A stretch of DNA of 64,000 nucleotides from Arthrobacter sp. ERGS1:01 (GCF_001281315.1 NZ_CP012479.1:3162001-3226000); one strand, 5' to 3'. Positions 47,786 through 57,797 are shown, counted from the first letter of the stretch. Program-made: numbers and translations. Notes: generated by a model from the letters alone, not told the origin.

Positions 47786-48327
47786 GGCTGTTCTTTCCCG
47801 TCAGTGTCTGGTGTGCCGGCGTCGTCGGCTTCCGTCAGGGACAGGCGCATGATCAGCCCGTCCGATCCGTCCCGGTAGTAGCGCCGGCGCGTGTGGATGT
47901 GCTCGAAGCCCAGCCGCCGGTAGAGTTCCTGGGCACGGGGGTTGACGGAGCTGACCTCCAGCATGATGTCCGTGGCTCCGCGCCGCCCGGCCTCGCCGAT
48001 CAGCTCGGCCATCATGGCCCGGGCGAACCCACGCCCCTCGAACTCGGGCAGGACGCCGATGGTTTGGATGTCGCCGATCGGTGCCACGCACATCAGGCCG
48101 GCGTAGCCGACGATCTGCGGGCTTCCGCCCGGACTGGACGACGGCACCTCGGCAATAACGTAGCGGCGGGTTTCGGGCTGCGCGAGTTCGTCGACGAACA
48201 TGTGCCGCGGCCAGCAGTCGACGCCGAACAGCTGCGCGTCGAGTGCCGTGATGAAATCAATGTCCGCCGCCGTCATGTTGCGCAGGCTCATCGGAGACTG
48301 CCCATTCGGTGGGGTTGGGGTGCTCAC
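47782..48327 (-). CDS. rimI: ribosomal-protein-alanine N-acetyltransferase
   Basis: 181 aa, GNAT fold. [17 protein letters not shown] is the acetyl-CoA pyrophosphate loop (Q/RxxGxG/A), and [20 protein letters not shown] is the classic C-terminal motif. It is assigned RimI because it sits between tsaB and tsaD, the usual actinobacterial order. GTG at 48327 overlaps the tsaB stop. A much longer open frame upstream is not used. Confidence 0.92.
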   Translation of the reverse strand: MSTPTPPNGQSPMSLRNMTAADIDFITALDAQLFGVDCWPRHMFVDELAQPETRRYVIAEVPSSSPGGSPQIVGYAGLMCVAPIGDIQTIGVLPEFEGRGFARAMMAELIGEAGRRGATDIMLEVSSVNPRAQELYRRLGFEHIHTRRRYYRDGSDGLIMRLSLTEADDAGTPDTDGKEQP

Positions 48328-49016
48328 AGGGCGCGCTTCCGCGGCCCGGGCACCTTGGCGTCGGACTCGCGCAGGTACAGCGGTGTGGTGTCCGGGAGTG
48401 CTTCGCCGCGCTGGATCTTGCGGGCCGCCATGAGGCCCAGCGAGCGGGCCGTGGGCTGCCGTTCGGCCAGGGCGGCGTCGACCCGGCAGCCGTTGGCGGC
48501 CAGCACCTCCGAGTAGATCCCGGCACCGGCGCCGTGGACCGTGACGCCGCGGATGTCCTCCGCGGACCCCACCACGGGACCGTGCAGCAGTTCGCCGTCG
48601 GGCGCGTACCGGGCCCAATACACTTCCCTGCGCCGGGCGTCGGTGGCCACCACGAACTCGCCGCCGTCGCCGGTTCCGCCGTCCACGACGTCCCAGGCCA
48701 GCGCCTCAAGGCTCATGAGCCCGTGCAGGGGCACACCCCAGGTGAAGGCGAGCGTGCGGGCCATCGCGATGCCCGAGCGCAGCCCGGTGAACGGACCCGG
48801 CCCCACACCCACCACAATGGCGTCGAGTTGGGGGCCTTCCGTCACGGGATCCGCAAAGAGGGCTTTCACGCCCGGGGCCAGCACCTCGGCGTGGCTGCGG
48901 GTGTCCGCGGTGGCAAATTCGGCCTCGACGACGGCGTCCCGGCCGGGGCTGGACGGGTCAAGGCGCAGGATCGCCGCGCTGGCCACGGCGGAGGTGTCAA
49001 TGGTGAGGATACGCAC
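48324..49016 (-). CDS. tsaB: TsaB, t6A synthesis scaffold
   Basis: 230 aa, an inactive TsaD-like ASKHA fold that bridges TsaD and TsaE. MRILTIDTSAVASAAIL and VGVGPGPFTGLRSGIAMARTLA are diagnostic. Starts 10 bp after the tsaE stop. Confidence 0.95.
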   Translation of the reverse strand: MRILTIDTSAVASAAILRLDPSSPGRDAVVEAEFATADTRSHAEVLAPGVKALFADPVTEGPQLDAIVVGVGPGPFTGLRSGIAMARTLAFTWGVPLHGLMSLEALAWDVVDGGTGDGGEFVVATDARRREVYWARYAPDGELLHGPVVGSAEDIRGVTVHGAGAGIYSEVLAANGCRVDAALAERQPTARSLGLMAARKIQRGEALPDTTPLYLRESDAKVPGPRKRAL

Positions 49017-49026
49017 GGCCCTAAGC

Positions 49027-49635
49027 CTATTCCACTGCCGTCAACGGGTTGGCGAGTCCGCCGAGGTCGACGCCGTCCCAGCGCGGCCCCACGGCGCGCA
49101 GGCGCAGGAGGCGCGGTTCGTCATCGTCGTCGTCGGAGTCGGCGTCAAAGTCGAAGTCGAGGTCGAATCCGGCGTCATCGGCGCCGTCGTCGGCCGGGGT
49201 GAACTCGGCCGGCATCCGGGGGACGTCGCCCGTGGCGCGGACCAGCTCGATCTCCAGCCGGCTGGCGGCCAGGTGCTCCACCCGATCGGCACCCCATTCC
49301 ACCACCGTGATGGCCGAATCCATGGTGTTTTCCAGGTCGATGTCGTCAATTTCCGCGGGCGTGCCGAGCCGGTAGGCGTCCACATGCACCAGGTCCGGGC
49401 CGCCCGGGTTGGGGCCGTCGGCGAGGTTGGGGTGGATGCGCACCAGCACGAACGTGGGCGAGATGATGCCCGGGCGCACGCCAAGGCTGCGGCCCAGGCC
49501 CTGCGTGAAGGTGGTCTTGCCGGCGCCCAGCTCGCCGCTGAGGACCAGCAGGTCGCCTGCGCGCAGCAACCTGGCCAGGTTCTCGGCGATGAGCTGCGTT
49601 TGTTCGGCGGTTGTGGTGGCAAACTCCCACACCAT
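49027..49635 (-). CDS. tsaE: TsaE ATPase with an acidic C-terminal insertion
   Basis: 202 aa. Walker A GELGAGKTTFTQGLG (about residues 33-47), then SPTFVLVRIH, DAYRLGTPAEIDDID and VVEWGADR, the full TsaE core. An unusual Asp-rich stretch (about 152-178, with FDLDFDFDADSDDDDDE) precedes the last strand. It supplies ATP hydrolysis for t6A synthesis. ATG at 49635 shares bases with the alr stop (TGATG). Confidence 0.95.
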   Translation of the reverse strand: MVWEFATTTAEQTQLIAENLARLLRAGDLLVLSGELGAGKTTFTQGLGRSLGVRPGIISPTFVLVRIHPNLADGPNPGGPDLVHVDAYRLGTPAEIDDIDLENTMDSAITVVEWGADRVEHLAASRLEIELVRATGDVPRMPAEFTPADDGADDAGFDLDFDFDADSDDDDDEPRLLRLRAVGPRWDGVDLGGLANPLTAVE

Positions 49636-50858
49636 CAGGCACCGCCCGCGAGCGTCGTGTCGGGGCCGCCCACATAGCTGCGGGGCACGCGCTGGCTGAT
49701 CCGGGTGACCACCTCGTAGTTGATGGTTCCGGCGGCGTCGGCCCACTGCTCCACGACGGGCCCGCCGTCGGCGCCGTTGCCAAACAGGACTGCCGTGGCG
49801 CCCAGCGCGGAGCCCGGCACCTGGGCGTCACCGAAGCCGGCCCGGGCGTCGGGACCGAGGTCGATGACCATCTGGTCCATGGCGATGCGCCCCACCACGG
49901 GGTAGGTGACGCCGTTGACCCGGACTGGCCCGCCCGTGGCCACGCGCGGGATCCCGTCGGCGTAGCCCAGCGGGATCAGGCCCAGCGTGGTGGGTTCGGT
50001 GGTGACGTGGTTGAGCCCGTAGGAGACGCCCTGGCCGGCGGGCACGTCCTTGCACAGGGCCACCCGGGTTTGCAGGGTCATGGCCGGAATCAGGCCCAGC
50101 TGGGCGGACGTTTGGTCTTCGAAGGGTGAAAGTCCGTACAGGCCCAGGCCCGCGCGCACCATGTCGAAGTGCGAGTCGGGGCGGGAGAGGACGGCCGGGG
50201 TGTTGGCGATGTGGCGCACCTCCAGGTCGGCGCCGGCGTCCTCGGCCACGGCCACGGCTTCACGGAAGCGCTGAATCTGCTCATCGGTTTCAGGGCGGTG
50301 CGGCTCATCAGCCACGGCGAAGTGGCTAAACACGCCCACCACGCGCAGCAGGCCCTCGTCCTGGTAGGCGATGGCGTCGGCCACGAGCGCGTCCCAGTCG
50401 GCCAGGGAGCAGCCGTTGCGGCCCAGGCCGGTGTCGATCTTGAGGTGGATCCGGGCCGGATGCTCCTGCTCGCGGGCGGTCGCGGCAATGTGCGCCAGTT
50501 CCCATCCCGAGCAGCCAAGGTCGATGCCCTGCGCCACGGCGGCGGCAAAGTCGGTGGACGGCGTGTGCAGCCAGGCCAGGACCGGGACGTCGATGCCCGC
50601 CTCGCGCAGGCGCAGGGCCTCGCTGACGTGGGCGGTGCCCAGCCATTCCGCGCCGGCGGCCACGGCTGTGCGGGCCACGGGGATCATGCCGTGCCCGTAG
50701 GCGTCGGCCTTCACCACGGCCATGAGCTTGGCGGGCGCGACGATGGAACGGAGCCGGCCAACATTGTGGGTAATGGCGGAAAGATCGATGACGGCTTGCC
50801 GTTCGGGGACGGCATCGCCGGCCGGAACGGACGCAACGGTGGGGTTCACAGCTCTCAT
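49635..50858 (-). CDS. alr: alanine racemase
   Basis: 407 aa, PLP-dependent, making D-alanine for peptidoglycan. The PLP lysine is in VVKADAYGHG, the substrate/phosphate site in IDTGLGRNG, and the catalytic Tyr region in LGYADGIPR, followed by GRIAMDQMVIDL. ATG at 50858 (MRAVNPTVASV) is chosen over longer in-frame starts that would add a basic Pro-rich leader. First gene of the t6A operon. Confidence 0.96.
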   Translation of the reverse strand: MRAVNPTVASVPAGDAVPERQAVIDLSAITHNVGRLRSIVAPAKLMAVVKADAYGHGMIPVARTAVAAGAEWLGTAHVSEALRLREAGIDVPVLAWLHTPSTDFAAAVAQGIDLGCSGWELAHIAATAREQEHPARIHLKIDTGLGRNGCSLADWDALVADAIAYQDEGLLRVVGVFSHFAVADEPHRPETDEQIQRFREAVAVAEDAGADLEVRHIANTPAVLSRPDSHFDMVRAGLGLYGLSPFEDQTSAQLGLIPAMTLQTRVALCKDVPAGQGVSYGLNHVTTEPTTLGLIPLGYADGIPRVATGGPVRVNGVTYPVVGRIAMDQMVIDLGPDARAGFGDAQVPGSALGATAVLFGNGADGGPVVEQWADAAGTINYEVVTRISQRVPRSYVGGPDTTLAGGA

Positions 50859-51009
50859 TTTAGGCCTTGCCGGCGCTGGTCCCGGGACGCTGCCGGCCGC
50901 CGGCGGCCGAATGTGGCGGCATTCACGGCGCAAATCGGTGACGGGTGGCCGCGCGTGCCCCGCAGTGGAAAGATAGGCATGTCATATTCGCCGCCGAGAA
51001 GGGCCGTCC

Positions 51010-52278
51010 GTGCATCAGGTTCGACGCGTTGCCATGCTGTCCCTCCACACCTCCCCGCTGGAGCAGCCCGGCGGGGGCGACGCCGGCGGCATGAACGTCT
51101 ATGTCCGCCAGCTGGCGCTGGAGCTGGCGGCGGCGGGGGTCCTGGTGGACATCTACACGCGCCGCACCTCCGCGAAGCAGGCGGACACCGTGGCATTGGC
51201 GCCGTCGGTCATGGTGCACCATGTGAAGGCCGGGCCGTTCGCAAAGGTGTCCAAGGAGGACCTGCCGGATCTCATCACCGAGATGGCCGACGCCGTTGCC
51301 GCCCACATCCGCACCCTTGCCTCGGGCCCGTCCCCGGCAGCCGTGCCGGTGAGTGTGGTGCATTCGCACTACTGGGTCTCCGGCATGGCCGGCATCCTGG
51401 TGGCCCGGGCACTGGATCTGCCGCTGGTCCACACCATGCACACCATGGCCCGGGTCAAAAACAAGCATCTCCAGCCCGGGCAAACCGCCGAGCCCGGAAT
51501 CCGGGAGGACGGGGAGCAGCGCATTGTGGCGGCGGCGACCCGGCTGGTTGCCAACACGACGGCGGAGGCCGCCGAGCTTGAGGGCCACTACGACGGCTGC
51601 GAGCAGCGCATCGACATTGTCTCCCCCGGCGTGGACCTGAAGGTGTTCAAACCGGCGTTTCGGGACAGGTCCCGGCTGGGGCGCGGCGTGGCCGCCACGG
51701 ACTTCCACGTGCTCTTTGCCGGGCGGGTGCAACGGCTCAAGGGCCCGCACGTGCTGGTCCGGGCCGCCGCGATCCTGCGCGAGGAACGCCCCGACATCCC
51801 CCTGCGCCTGACGTTCCTGGGCGCCCGCAGCGGCCACGACAAATACGATCTGCCGCACATGATCGACCACGCCGGGCTGGCGGACATCGCCGCCGTCCAC
51901 CCGCCCGTGGGACCCGCCGAGCTGGCGGACTGGTACCGCAGCGCCGACGTCGTGGCCGTGCCGTCCTCCAGCGAGTCGTTCGGGCTGGTGGCTTTGGAAG
52001 CGCAGGCGTGCGGCACGGCCGTCCTGGCCACCAACGTGGGCGGGCTGCCGCGCGCCGTCAGCGACGGCCGCACGGGGTTGCTGGTGGAGGGCCGTGCACC
52101 GCGGCTGTGGGCCGAGGCGATCGCCTCCCTCTTCGACTTCCCGCAAACCCGCACCGACATGGGCAGGGCGGCCTCCGTCTTTGCCGAATCGTTTGGCTGG
52201 GAAAACACGGCCGCCGCCACGATGGCCAGCTACGACCTTTCGCTGACCTACCAATACGTGACCCCGCCCGGCTGCTGA
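51010..52278 (+). CDS. mshA: D-inositol-3-phosphate glycosyltransferase (mycothiol synthesis)
   Basis: 422-aa GT-B glycosyltransferase family 4. MLSLHTSPLEQPGGGDAGGM is the MshA opening with the donor loop, FAGRVQRLKGPHVLVRA the UDP-binding region, and PSSSESFGLVALEAQACGTA the EX7E motif. It transfers GlcNAc to inositol-3-phosphate, the first step of mycothiol synthesis. GTG at 51010 with AGAAGG upstream. Stands alone, divergent from alr. Confidence 0.93.
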   Translation: MHQVRRVAMLSLHTSPLEQPGGGDAGGMNVYVRQLALELAAAGVLVDIYTRRTSAKQADTVALAPSVMVHHVKAGPFAKVSKEDLPDLITEMADAVAAHIRTLASGPSPAAVPVSVVHSHYWVSGMAGILVARALDLPLVHTMHTMARVKNKHLQPGQTAEPGIREDGEQRIVAAATRLVANTTAEAAELEGHYDGCEQRIDIVSPGVDLKVFKPAFRDRSRLGRGVAATDFHVLFAGRVQRLKGPHVLVRAAAILREERPDIPLRLTFLGARSGHDKYDLPHMIDHAGLADIAAVHPPVGPAELADWYRSADVVAVPSSSESFGLVALEAQACGTAVLATNVGGLPRAVSDGRTGLLVEGRAPRLWAEAIASLFDFPQTRTDMGRAASVFAESFGWENTAAATMASYDLSLTYQYVTPPGC

Positions 52279-52544
52279 GCAAGCCACTTTCCGTGGCGGC
52301 TGCGGGCCCGCCGCTCATACCGATGCGCGGTGCAGGTCCTGAGTGATGCCCGGGCTGTGCGGCGCAAGTGGCCTGTCACGCACGGGCGCTAGACTCAGGA
52401 AAGCCCGTCCTGTCAAAAAAGCGCCAACATTAATTGAAACCGGTCACTCCTGTTGACAAAAGTTGACACAGTGATTGTTTGAGGCGCAAACTGGCAAGCG
52501 AATCGCACAAACGATCACTTTTTCGCTAGAGACGGAGCACTCCC
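52279..52544 (+). promoter_or_regulatory. 266-bp upstream region of the PNGase gene
   Basis: Two copies of GTTGACA lie at 52452-52458 and 52462-52468, the second extending to TTGACACAGTGATT, which resembles TTGACACAGTAATT in the alpha-galactosidase promoter (60087). No convincing -10 is seen at standard spacing. Nothing else recognised. Confidence 0.4.
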
Positions 52545-54248
52545 ATGACCGTATCCCTCCCATCAATCGCCAGGCCGCTGGCGGCAGGGCTCGCGTCCCT
52601 CACCGTCGCCGCCGCTCTGTCGCTGACCGCGCTGGCACCCGTACAGGCCGCGCCGGCACCAACCCCAACCCCGGCGCCGTCGTTCATTGAGACCGGGGTC
52701 AGCGATCCCGTATCCGCCGCCCCGCCGGTGAGCCGCCCCACGACCCAGAGCTGCACGGTCACCCTTGCCAGCGACTTTGCCTCCAACGCCGCGGACGGCA
52801 GCCCGCAGAACTTCTCCGGCACGCTGGCCCCGCCGGCTGCCTGCCCGGGCCCGTGGTCCAAGGTGGTGCTGGATTACACCTCGAAGGTCAGCGGACGGCA
52901 GTTCGACCGTTCGGGCACGCTGCAGATCGGCGGGGTCAACGTATGGTTCGGCACCACCCAGGAACCCAGCGGCCCGCAGACCACCACGTTCCACTTCAGC
53001 AAGGACATCACCGACTACTCGTCGCTGCTGACCACGCCGCAGCCGTTCTCGGGCGGCATCGGGAACTACACCTCCAATGTGTACACGGGCGTGTACTCGC
53101 AGACCGTGACGGTCACCTACTACCGCACCGGCAAGGGATTCCCGGCCCCGCGGACCCCTGACAAGGTGATCGCCGTGCCGGTCTCCGACCTGACGCCCGG
53201 ATCCCCGAGCTCCACGGCAACCCTGGCCGGGCTGCCGCGCAACATCACCGCGGCCCAGTTGCGGGTCACGCTGAAGGGCAACGGCTGCGACGAGCAGTGG
53301 TTCACCACGGTGCCGGACAAGGTCGCGGCCACCTTCCCCGGTGCGGGGTTGTGCGGCCACGGTTCGTACCGTGAGGCGCTGGTCTCCGTCGACGGCACCC
53401 GGGCCGGCGCCGTTGGAACCTACCCCCACATCTACTCCGGCGGGATCGTTCCCACCCTGTGGCGCCCCGTCCTGGCGATCGACACCCTCGACCTGCGCCC
53501 GGAGAACCTGGACCTGACGCCGTTTGCCGGCCAGCTTGTGGACGGCGGGACCCACCAGGTCACCGTGTCCATGGGCCAGATCGGCGACACCTGGAACGTC
53601 ATGGCGAACCTGTTCCTGTTCACCGACCACGGCCAGGCCCGGACCTCCGGGGCACTGACCACCAGCAAGGTTGCCGCGGCAGCCACGACGTCGACCACCG
53701 TGGATCCGGCCCGGAACGGAGCCGTCAGCTACACGCAGAAGGCAAGCCGGAACGATCTTACGGCCGGCTACATCGACACCTCCGCCGGACGGGTCTACAC
53801 GACCGCGGCAAACAACCGCACCTGGCAGAACGCCGGGACGGCCTCGGACAACGGCCTGGTCCAGTCCATCCGCCAAAGCGACCGCATGACGCAGGACTCG
53901 AATTCCCGCATCGGGAACAAGACCATCCGCTCGAGCTCCCTGGATGAGTCCTACCCGATCACGGTTGACGCCTCCTCGGCCAACTACACCAACGACCAGA
54001 ACTTCTCGCTCACGGCCACCGTGCACATGGGCCAGGACGTCGACAGCGTAGTGAAGGAAGGCAGCACCCGCACCGCCCGGAACTGGAACTGGGAGCTGGA
54101 CTCCTACGGCATCCTTGGCCGGACGGCCGGGGTGACCAGCGAGTCCGACGGCCATTCGACCTCGTCCTATAAAGGCAAGGACGACGCCGGCAAGCCCTAC
54201 CGGCACAACATCGTGACCGAGCACGGCAAGGTCCTGCTCAACAAGTAG
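52545..54248 (+). CDS. secreted peptide-N-glycosidase A (PNGase A)-like amidase
   Basis: 567 aa. Signal peptide (IARPLAAGLASLTVAAALSL, cleavage near VQA-APAP) and a Pro-rich spacer. The body matches the PNGase A family: VVLDYTSKVSGRQFDRSGTL, GGVNVWFGTTQEPSG, the two-strand jellyroll segments, and NGCDEQWFTTVP with YREALVSVDG. Known members remove N-glycans from glycopeptides; bacterial copies are few. It precedes a secreted subtilase and lies near alpha-galactosidase genes, suggesting glycoprotein foraging. ATG at 52545. Confidence 0.85.
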   Translation: MTVSLPSIARPLAAGLASLTVAAALSLTALAPVQAAPAPTPTPAPSFIETGVSDPVSAAPPVSRPTTQSCTVTLASDFASNAADGSPQNFSGTLAPPAACPGPWSKVVLDYTSKVSGRQFDRSGTLQIGGVNVWFGTTQEPSGPQTTTFHFSKDITDYSSLLTTPQPFSGGIGNYTSNVYTGVYSQTVTVTYYRTGKGFPAPRTPDKVIAVPVSDLTPGSPSSTATLAGLPRNITAAQLRVTLKGNGCDEQWFTTVPDKVAATFPGAGLCGHGSYREALVSVDGTRAGAVGTYPHIYSGGIVPTLWRPVLAIDTLDLRPENLDLTPFAGQLVDGGTHQVTVSMGQIGDTWNVMANLFLFTDHGQARTSGALTTSKVAAAATTSTTVDPARNGAVSYTQKASRNDLTAGYIDTSAGRVYTTAANNRTWQNAGTASDNGLVQSIRQSDRMTQDSNSRIGNKTIRSSSLDESYPITVDASSANYTNDQNFSLTATVHMGQDVDSVVKEGSTRTARNWNWELDSYGILGRTAGVTSESDGHSTSSYKGKDDAGKPYRHNIVTEHGKVLLNK

Positions 54249-54265
54249 ATAGCACCAGGCACGGC

Positions 54266-54315
54266 ACCGGGCCCGGCCGGGACACACGAAAGTGACGTCC
54301 CCGACCGGGCCCGGT
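54266..54315 (+). terminator. terminator after the PNGase gene
   Basis: ACCGGGCCCGG (54266-54276) pairs with CCGGGCCCGGT (54305-54315), extended by imperfect pairing inward. No T-run. Confidence 0.65.
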
Positions 54316-54412
54316 CGCATGTGGGCCACCCGGCGATTCAGGCCCAACTCACAGGAATTTCAAGGCAATTTCACGGTTTCCATTTCCTAAATGTCAAACT
54401 CCTTGTACGGTA

Positions 54413-54447
54413 TGACAATTGGCCGCATGGGATCGACAAAATTGTCA
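54413..54447. promoter_or_regulatory. inverted repeat upstream of the subtilase gene
   Basis: TGACAATT and AATTGTCA are perfect 8-bp arms separated by 19 bp, ending 74 bases before the subtilase start. Candidate operator; protein unknown. Confidence 0.4.
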
Positions 54448-54521
54448 CATGCTGCAAATCGCGTAGCGCACCCCCGGCAAAACCCCCGGGGACTGTTCCT
54501 TACGAAAGGCGAGCATCACTC

Positions 54522-57500
54522 TTGATACCTGCAGTAAAGACCTTTTTCAGAAGCCCGGGGTACCGCAAGGCTGCGGCCATCTCCGTGGGCATTCCGCTCC
54601 TAATCTCATCATTGGCCGCAGCGCCGGCCAACGCCGCCCCACTCCATGGCACGGCATCCGCCGCAGTAGCCCCGGCCAAGGCGGCCGCCACGACCGATTT
54701 CAAGGCCGGCCGCTACATTGTGGTCCTGGCCGAGAAGCCGGCCGCCACCTATGAGGGCGGCACCGCTGGTCTGCCCGCCACCAAGCCGGCCGCCGGCCGC
54801 AAGCTTGACGCGGCCCGCCCCGAGGTGAAGAAGTACCAGTCGCACCTGGAATCCCAGCAGGCGGCGGTGGCCAAGTCCGAAAGCGTGAAGATCAAGCGCA
54901 CGTTCACCGCGGCCATCAACGGCTTCTCCGCCGATCTGTCCGCCGACCAGGCCGTGAAGCTGTCCAAGGACCCCGGCGTGCTGGTGGTGGCCCCGGACAC
55001 CGAGAACGCACCCGACTACTCCACCAGCGACTTCCTGAACCTCCCCGGCGCCAAGGGCATCTGGAAGAGCTCCTTTGGCGGGGCGGCCAATGCGGGCAAG
55101 GGCATTGTGGTGGGCGTGATCGACACCGGCTACACCCCGTCCAACCCCTTCTTTGCCGGCAACGACGTCAAGCCGCTCAAGGGCGAGCCCAAGGTTGGCG
55201 TCCCCTACCGCACCGGCGACGGCAAGATCGCCATGCTCAAGGCCGACGGCGAGACGTTCGTTGGCGAATGCCAAAAGGGCCAGGGCACCGGTGCCGCCTT
55301 CGACGGCTCGGCCTGCAACTCCAAGGTCATCGGCGCCCGCTACTTTGCCGACGACTTCCTCAACTCGGTCCCGCCGGAACACCGCGCGCCGCAGGAACTG
55401 ATTTCCCCCGTCGATGTTGCCAGCCACGGCACGCACACGGCCAGCACTGCCGCCGGCAACGCCAACGTGCACGCCAACCTCGGCGCCCGCGACATGGGCG
55501 TCACGGCCGGCGTGGCGCCCGCCGCCAAGATCTCCGTCTACAAGATCTGCTGGGAGGACGACAACCCCGACACCGGCGGCTGCTACAGCTCATCGGCCGT
55601 GGCCGCCATCAACCAGGCCATCCTGGACGGCGTTGACGTGCTGAACTACTCCATCTCCGGCAGCACCTCCACCACCACCGATCCGGTGTCCCTGGCGTTC
55701 CTGTCCGCAGCCTCGGCCGGCATCTTTGTCGCCGTGTCCGCCGGCAACTCCGGCCCCACCGCGGGCACGGTCAACCATGGTGCGCCCTGGCTGACCACCG
55801 TCGCCGCCACGTCCTTCTCCTCCGAACTCGCCGGCACCGTGGTGTTCGCCGACGGCACCAAGTTCCGCGGCGCCAGCATCATGGCCAACAACGTCCCGGC
55901 CAGCCATGTTGTCCTGGCCGCCGGCGCAGCCGCCGCCGGGGCCGCCAACCCCGAATTGTGCGGTCCCAACACCCTCGACGGGGCAAAGGTCGCCGGCAAG
56001 ATCGTGGTCTGTGACCGTGGCGTCGTGGACCGCGTGGCGAAGAGCGCCGAGGTCAAGCGGGCCGGCGGCATTGGCATGATCCTGGTCAACGTCACCTCAT
56101 CCTCCGAGGACGTGGACGTCCATGCCGTGCCCACCGTGCATGTGAACCCGCCGGCAACGGCCGCGATCAAGGCCAAGATTGCCGCAAACCCGGCCGTCCT
56201 GGTGTCACTGGTCAACAAGGACACCACGGGCCTGGCGGCCGCCCCGCAGCCGCAGGTCGCCGGCTTCTCCTCCCGCGGCCCGCTGCAGGCGGTGGATTCG
56301 GACCTGCTCAAGCCCGACGTCGCCGCCCCCGGGGTTGCCGTCCTGGCCGGGGTCTCCCCCATCGCCAACGACGGCGCCCAATTCGGCATGATGTCCGGAA
56401 CCTCCATGGCCTCCCCGCACGTGGCCGGATTCGGCGCCCTGCTGCTGTCCAACAACCCGCATTGGTCCCCGGCCACCATCAAGTCGGCCATGATGACCAC
56501 CACCTCCGCCGTGGTCAACGAGGACGGTTCGAAGAACACCGACCTCTTCGCCACCGGAGCCGGCCAGGTTGACGTGGGCAAGGCCCTTGCCCCCGGACTG
56601 GTCTACGACGCCGCCGAGGACGATTACCTGAAGTTCATCCAGGGAACCGGCCTTGACCTGGGCATCCCGGATTTGGGTGCCACGAAGTCCCGTGACATGA
56701 ACGTCGCCTCCTTTGCCCTGGGCACCCTCACGGGCAAGGTGGAAGTCACCCGCACGGTCACGGCCCTCACGGCCGGCCTGTACCGGGCCAAGGCCGACGT
56801 CCCCGGGGTCAAGGTCACCGTCACCCCGTCGGTGTTGAACTTCTCCTCTGCCGGGGAAAAGCGCACCTTCAAGGTTAGCTTTGAAAACACCAGCGCGCCC
56901 TTCGGCCAGTTCGCCATGGGATCCCTGCAGTGGCAAGGTGCCGGCAAGGCCGTTACCTCGCCCATTGCCGTCCGTCCGCAGGCCGTCCAGGCTCCCGCCA
57001 ACGTGGCGTTCTCCTCGGCGGGCGGCACCGGCAAGGGCGCCATTCCGGTGGTTTCGGGGACGAACTCCCCGATTGCCATCACGCTCGACGGCCTGTCCAA
57101 GGCAGATTCATCAGCCGTGGAACTGGTTCCGGGACCGTTGGCCGCCACCACGAACGCGTCCAACTTCGCCAAGGCCGTCACTGTTCCGGCAGGCTCGCCG
57201 TTGGCCAAGTTCTCGGTCTTCTCCGCCGACCCCGGCGCCGACTTCGACATGATCGTCATCGACCCCGCGGGCCAGTTGCTGAAGGCCCAAACCGCCTCGG
57301 CCAGCGAGTCACTGTCGGTGGCGAATCCGGCGGCAGGAAGCTACCTGGTGCTCGCCAACCTGTACTCCAGTCCGGGCGGGCGTGCCACCAAGGCCTCCGT
57401 TGATGCGGCGGTCCTGACCACCAACGTGGGCAATGCCACCCTCAGGCCGAATCCGCTGCGCCTGGCCAATGGAAAGTCCGGCGCAGTGTCGCTGAACTGG

Positions 57501-57719
57501 ACGGGCCTGGCTGCCGGTTCCTACATCGGCCGGGTGAGCTACGCCGGTTCCGCCGCGGCCACCTTTGTCTCAGTGGTGGTGACCCCGGGCGGCACGGCCG
57601 TGGTTCCGGACCATGAGAACAACGGCGCCGCACGCCAGCTTCAACTGGACAAGGCGGACAGCGAGACGAAGAAGCAGGAGCAGCCCGCCATCACCCCGCA
57701 CAACGACATGCTTCGTTAG
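54522..57719 (+). CDS. secreted subtilisin-like serine protease with PA-domain insertion
   Basis: 1065 aa. Signal peptide (AAAISVGIPLLISSLAAAPA) and an I9-type propeptide (about residues 60-160). The S8 catalytic triad is D201 (VIDTGYTPSN), H302 (SHGTHTASTAAGN) and S628 (MSGTSMASPHVAG). A PA domain is inserted between H302 and S628 (about 430-560, IVVCDRGVVDRVAKSAEVKR). Beyond about residue 700 come Fn3- and beta-rich domains. The charged C-terminal tail lacks an LPXTG anchor, so it is secreted freely. TTG at 54522, with AAAGGCGAG upstream. Confidence 0.92.
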   Translation: MIPAVKTFFRSPGYRKAAAISVGIPLLISSLAAAPANAAPLHGTASAAVAPAKAAATTDFKAGRYIVVLAEKPAATYEGGTAGLPATKPAAGRKLDAARPEVKKYQSHLESQQAAVAKSESVKIKRTFTAAINGFSADLSADQAVKLSKDPGVLVVAPDTENAPDYSTSDFLNLPGAKGIWKSSFGGAANAGKGIVVGVIDTGYTPSNPFFAGNDVKPLKGEPKVGVPYRTGDGKIAMLKADGETFVGECQKGQGTGAAFDGSACNSKVIGARYFADDFLNSVPPEHRAPQELISPVDVASHGTHTASTAAGNANVHANLGARDMGVTAGVAPAAKISVYKICWEDDNPDTGGCYSSSAVAAINQAILDGVDVLNYSISGSTSTTTDPVSLAFLSAASAGIFVAVSAGNSGPTAGTVNHGAPWLTTVAATSFSSELAGTVVFADGTKFRGASIMANNVPASHVVLAAGAAAAGAANPELCGPNTLDGAKVAGKIVVCDRGVVDRVAKSAEVKRAGGIGMILVNVTSSSEDVDVHAVPTVHVNPPATAAIKAKIAANPAVLVSLVNKDTTGLAAAPQPQVAGFSSRGPLQAVDSDLLKPDVAAPGVAVLAGVSPIANDGAQFGMMSGTSMASPHVAGFGALLLSNNPHWSPATIKSAMMTTTSAVVNEDGSKNTDLFATGAGQVDVGKALAPGLVYDAAEDDYLKFIQGTGLDLGIPDLGATKSRDMNVASFALGTLTGKVEVTRTVTALTAGLYRAKADVPGVKVTVTPSVLNFSSAGEKRTFKVSFENTSAPFGQFAMGSLQWQGAGKAVTSPIAVRPQAVQAPANVAFSSAGGTGKGAIPVVSGTNSPIAITLDGLSKADSSAVELVPGPLAATTNASNFAKAVTVPAGSPLAKFSVFSADPGADFDMIVIDPAGQLLKAQTASASESLSVANPAAGSYLVLANLYSSPGGRATKASVDAAVLTTNVGNATLRPNPLRLANGKSGAVSLNWTGLAAGSYIGRVSYAGSAAATFVSVVVTPGGTAVVPDHENNGAARQLQLDKADSETKKQEQPAITPHNDMLR

Positions 57720-57763
57720 CGCCGGTTCCGGCCTGCACGGTCCCGCACCCATGAAATACGGCA

Positions 57764-57797
57764 GTGGCCGGCAGATCCGCGTGGATCTGCCGGCCAC
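57764..57797. terminator. bidirectional terminator
   Basis: Perfect 15-bp stem GTGGCCGGCAGATCC/GGATCTGCCGGCCAC with loop GCGT, between the convergent subtilase and inhibitor-like genes. Confidence 0.9.
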
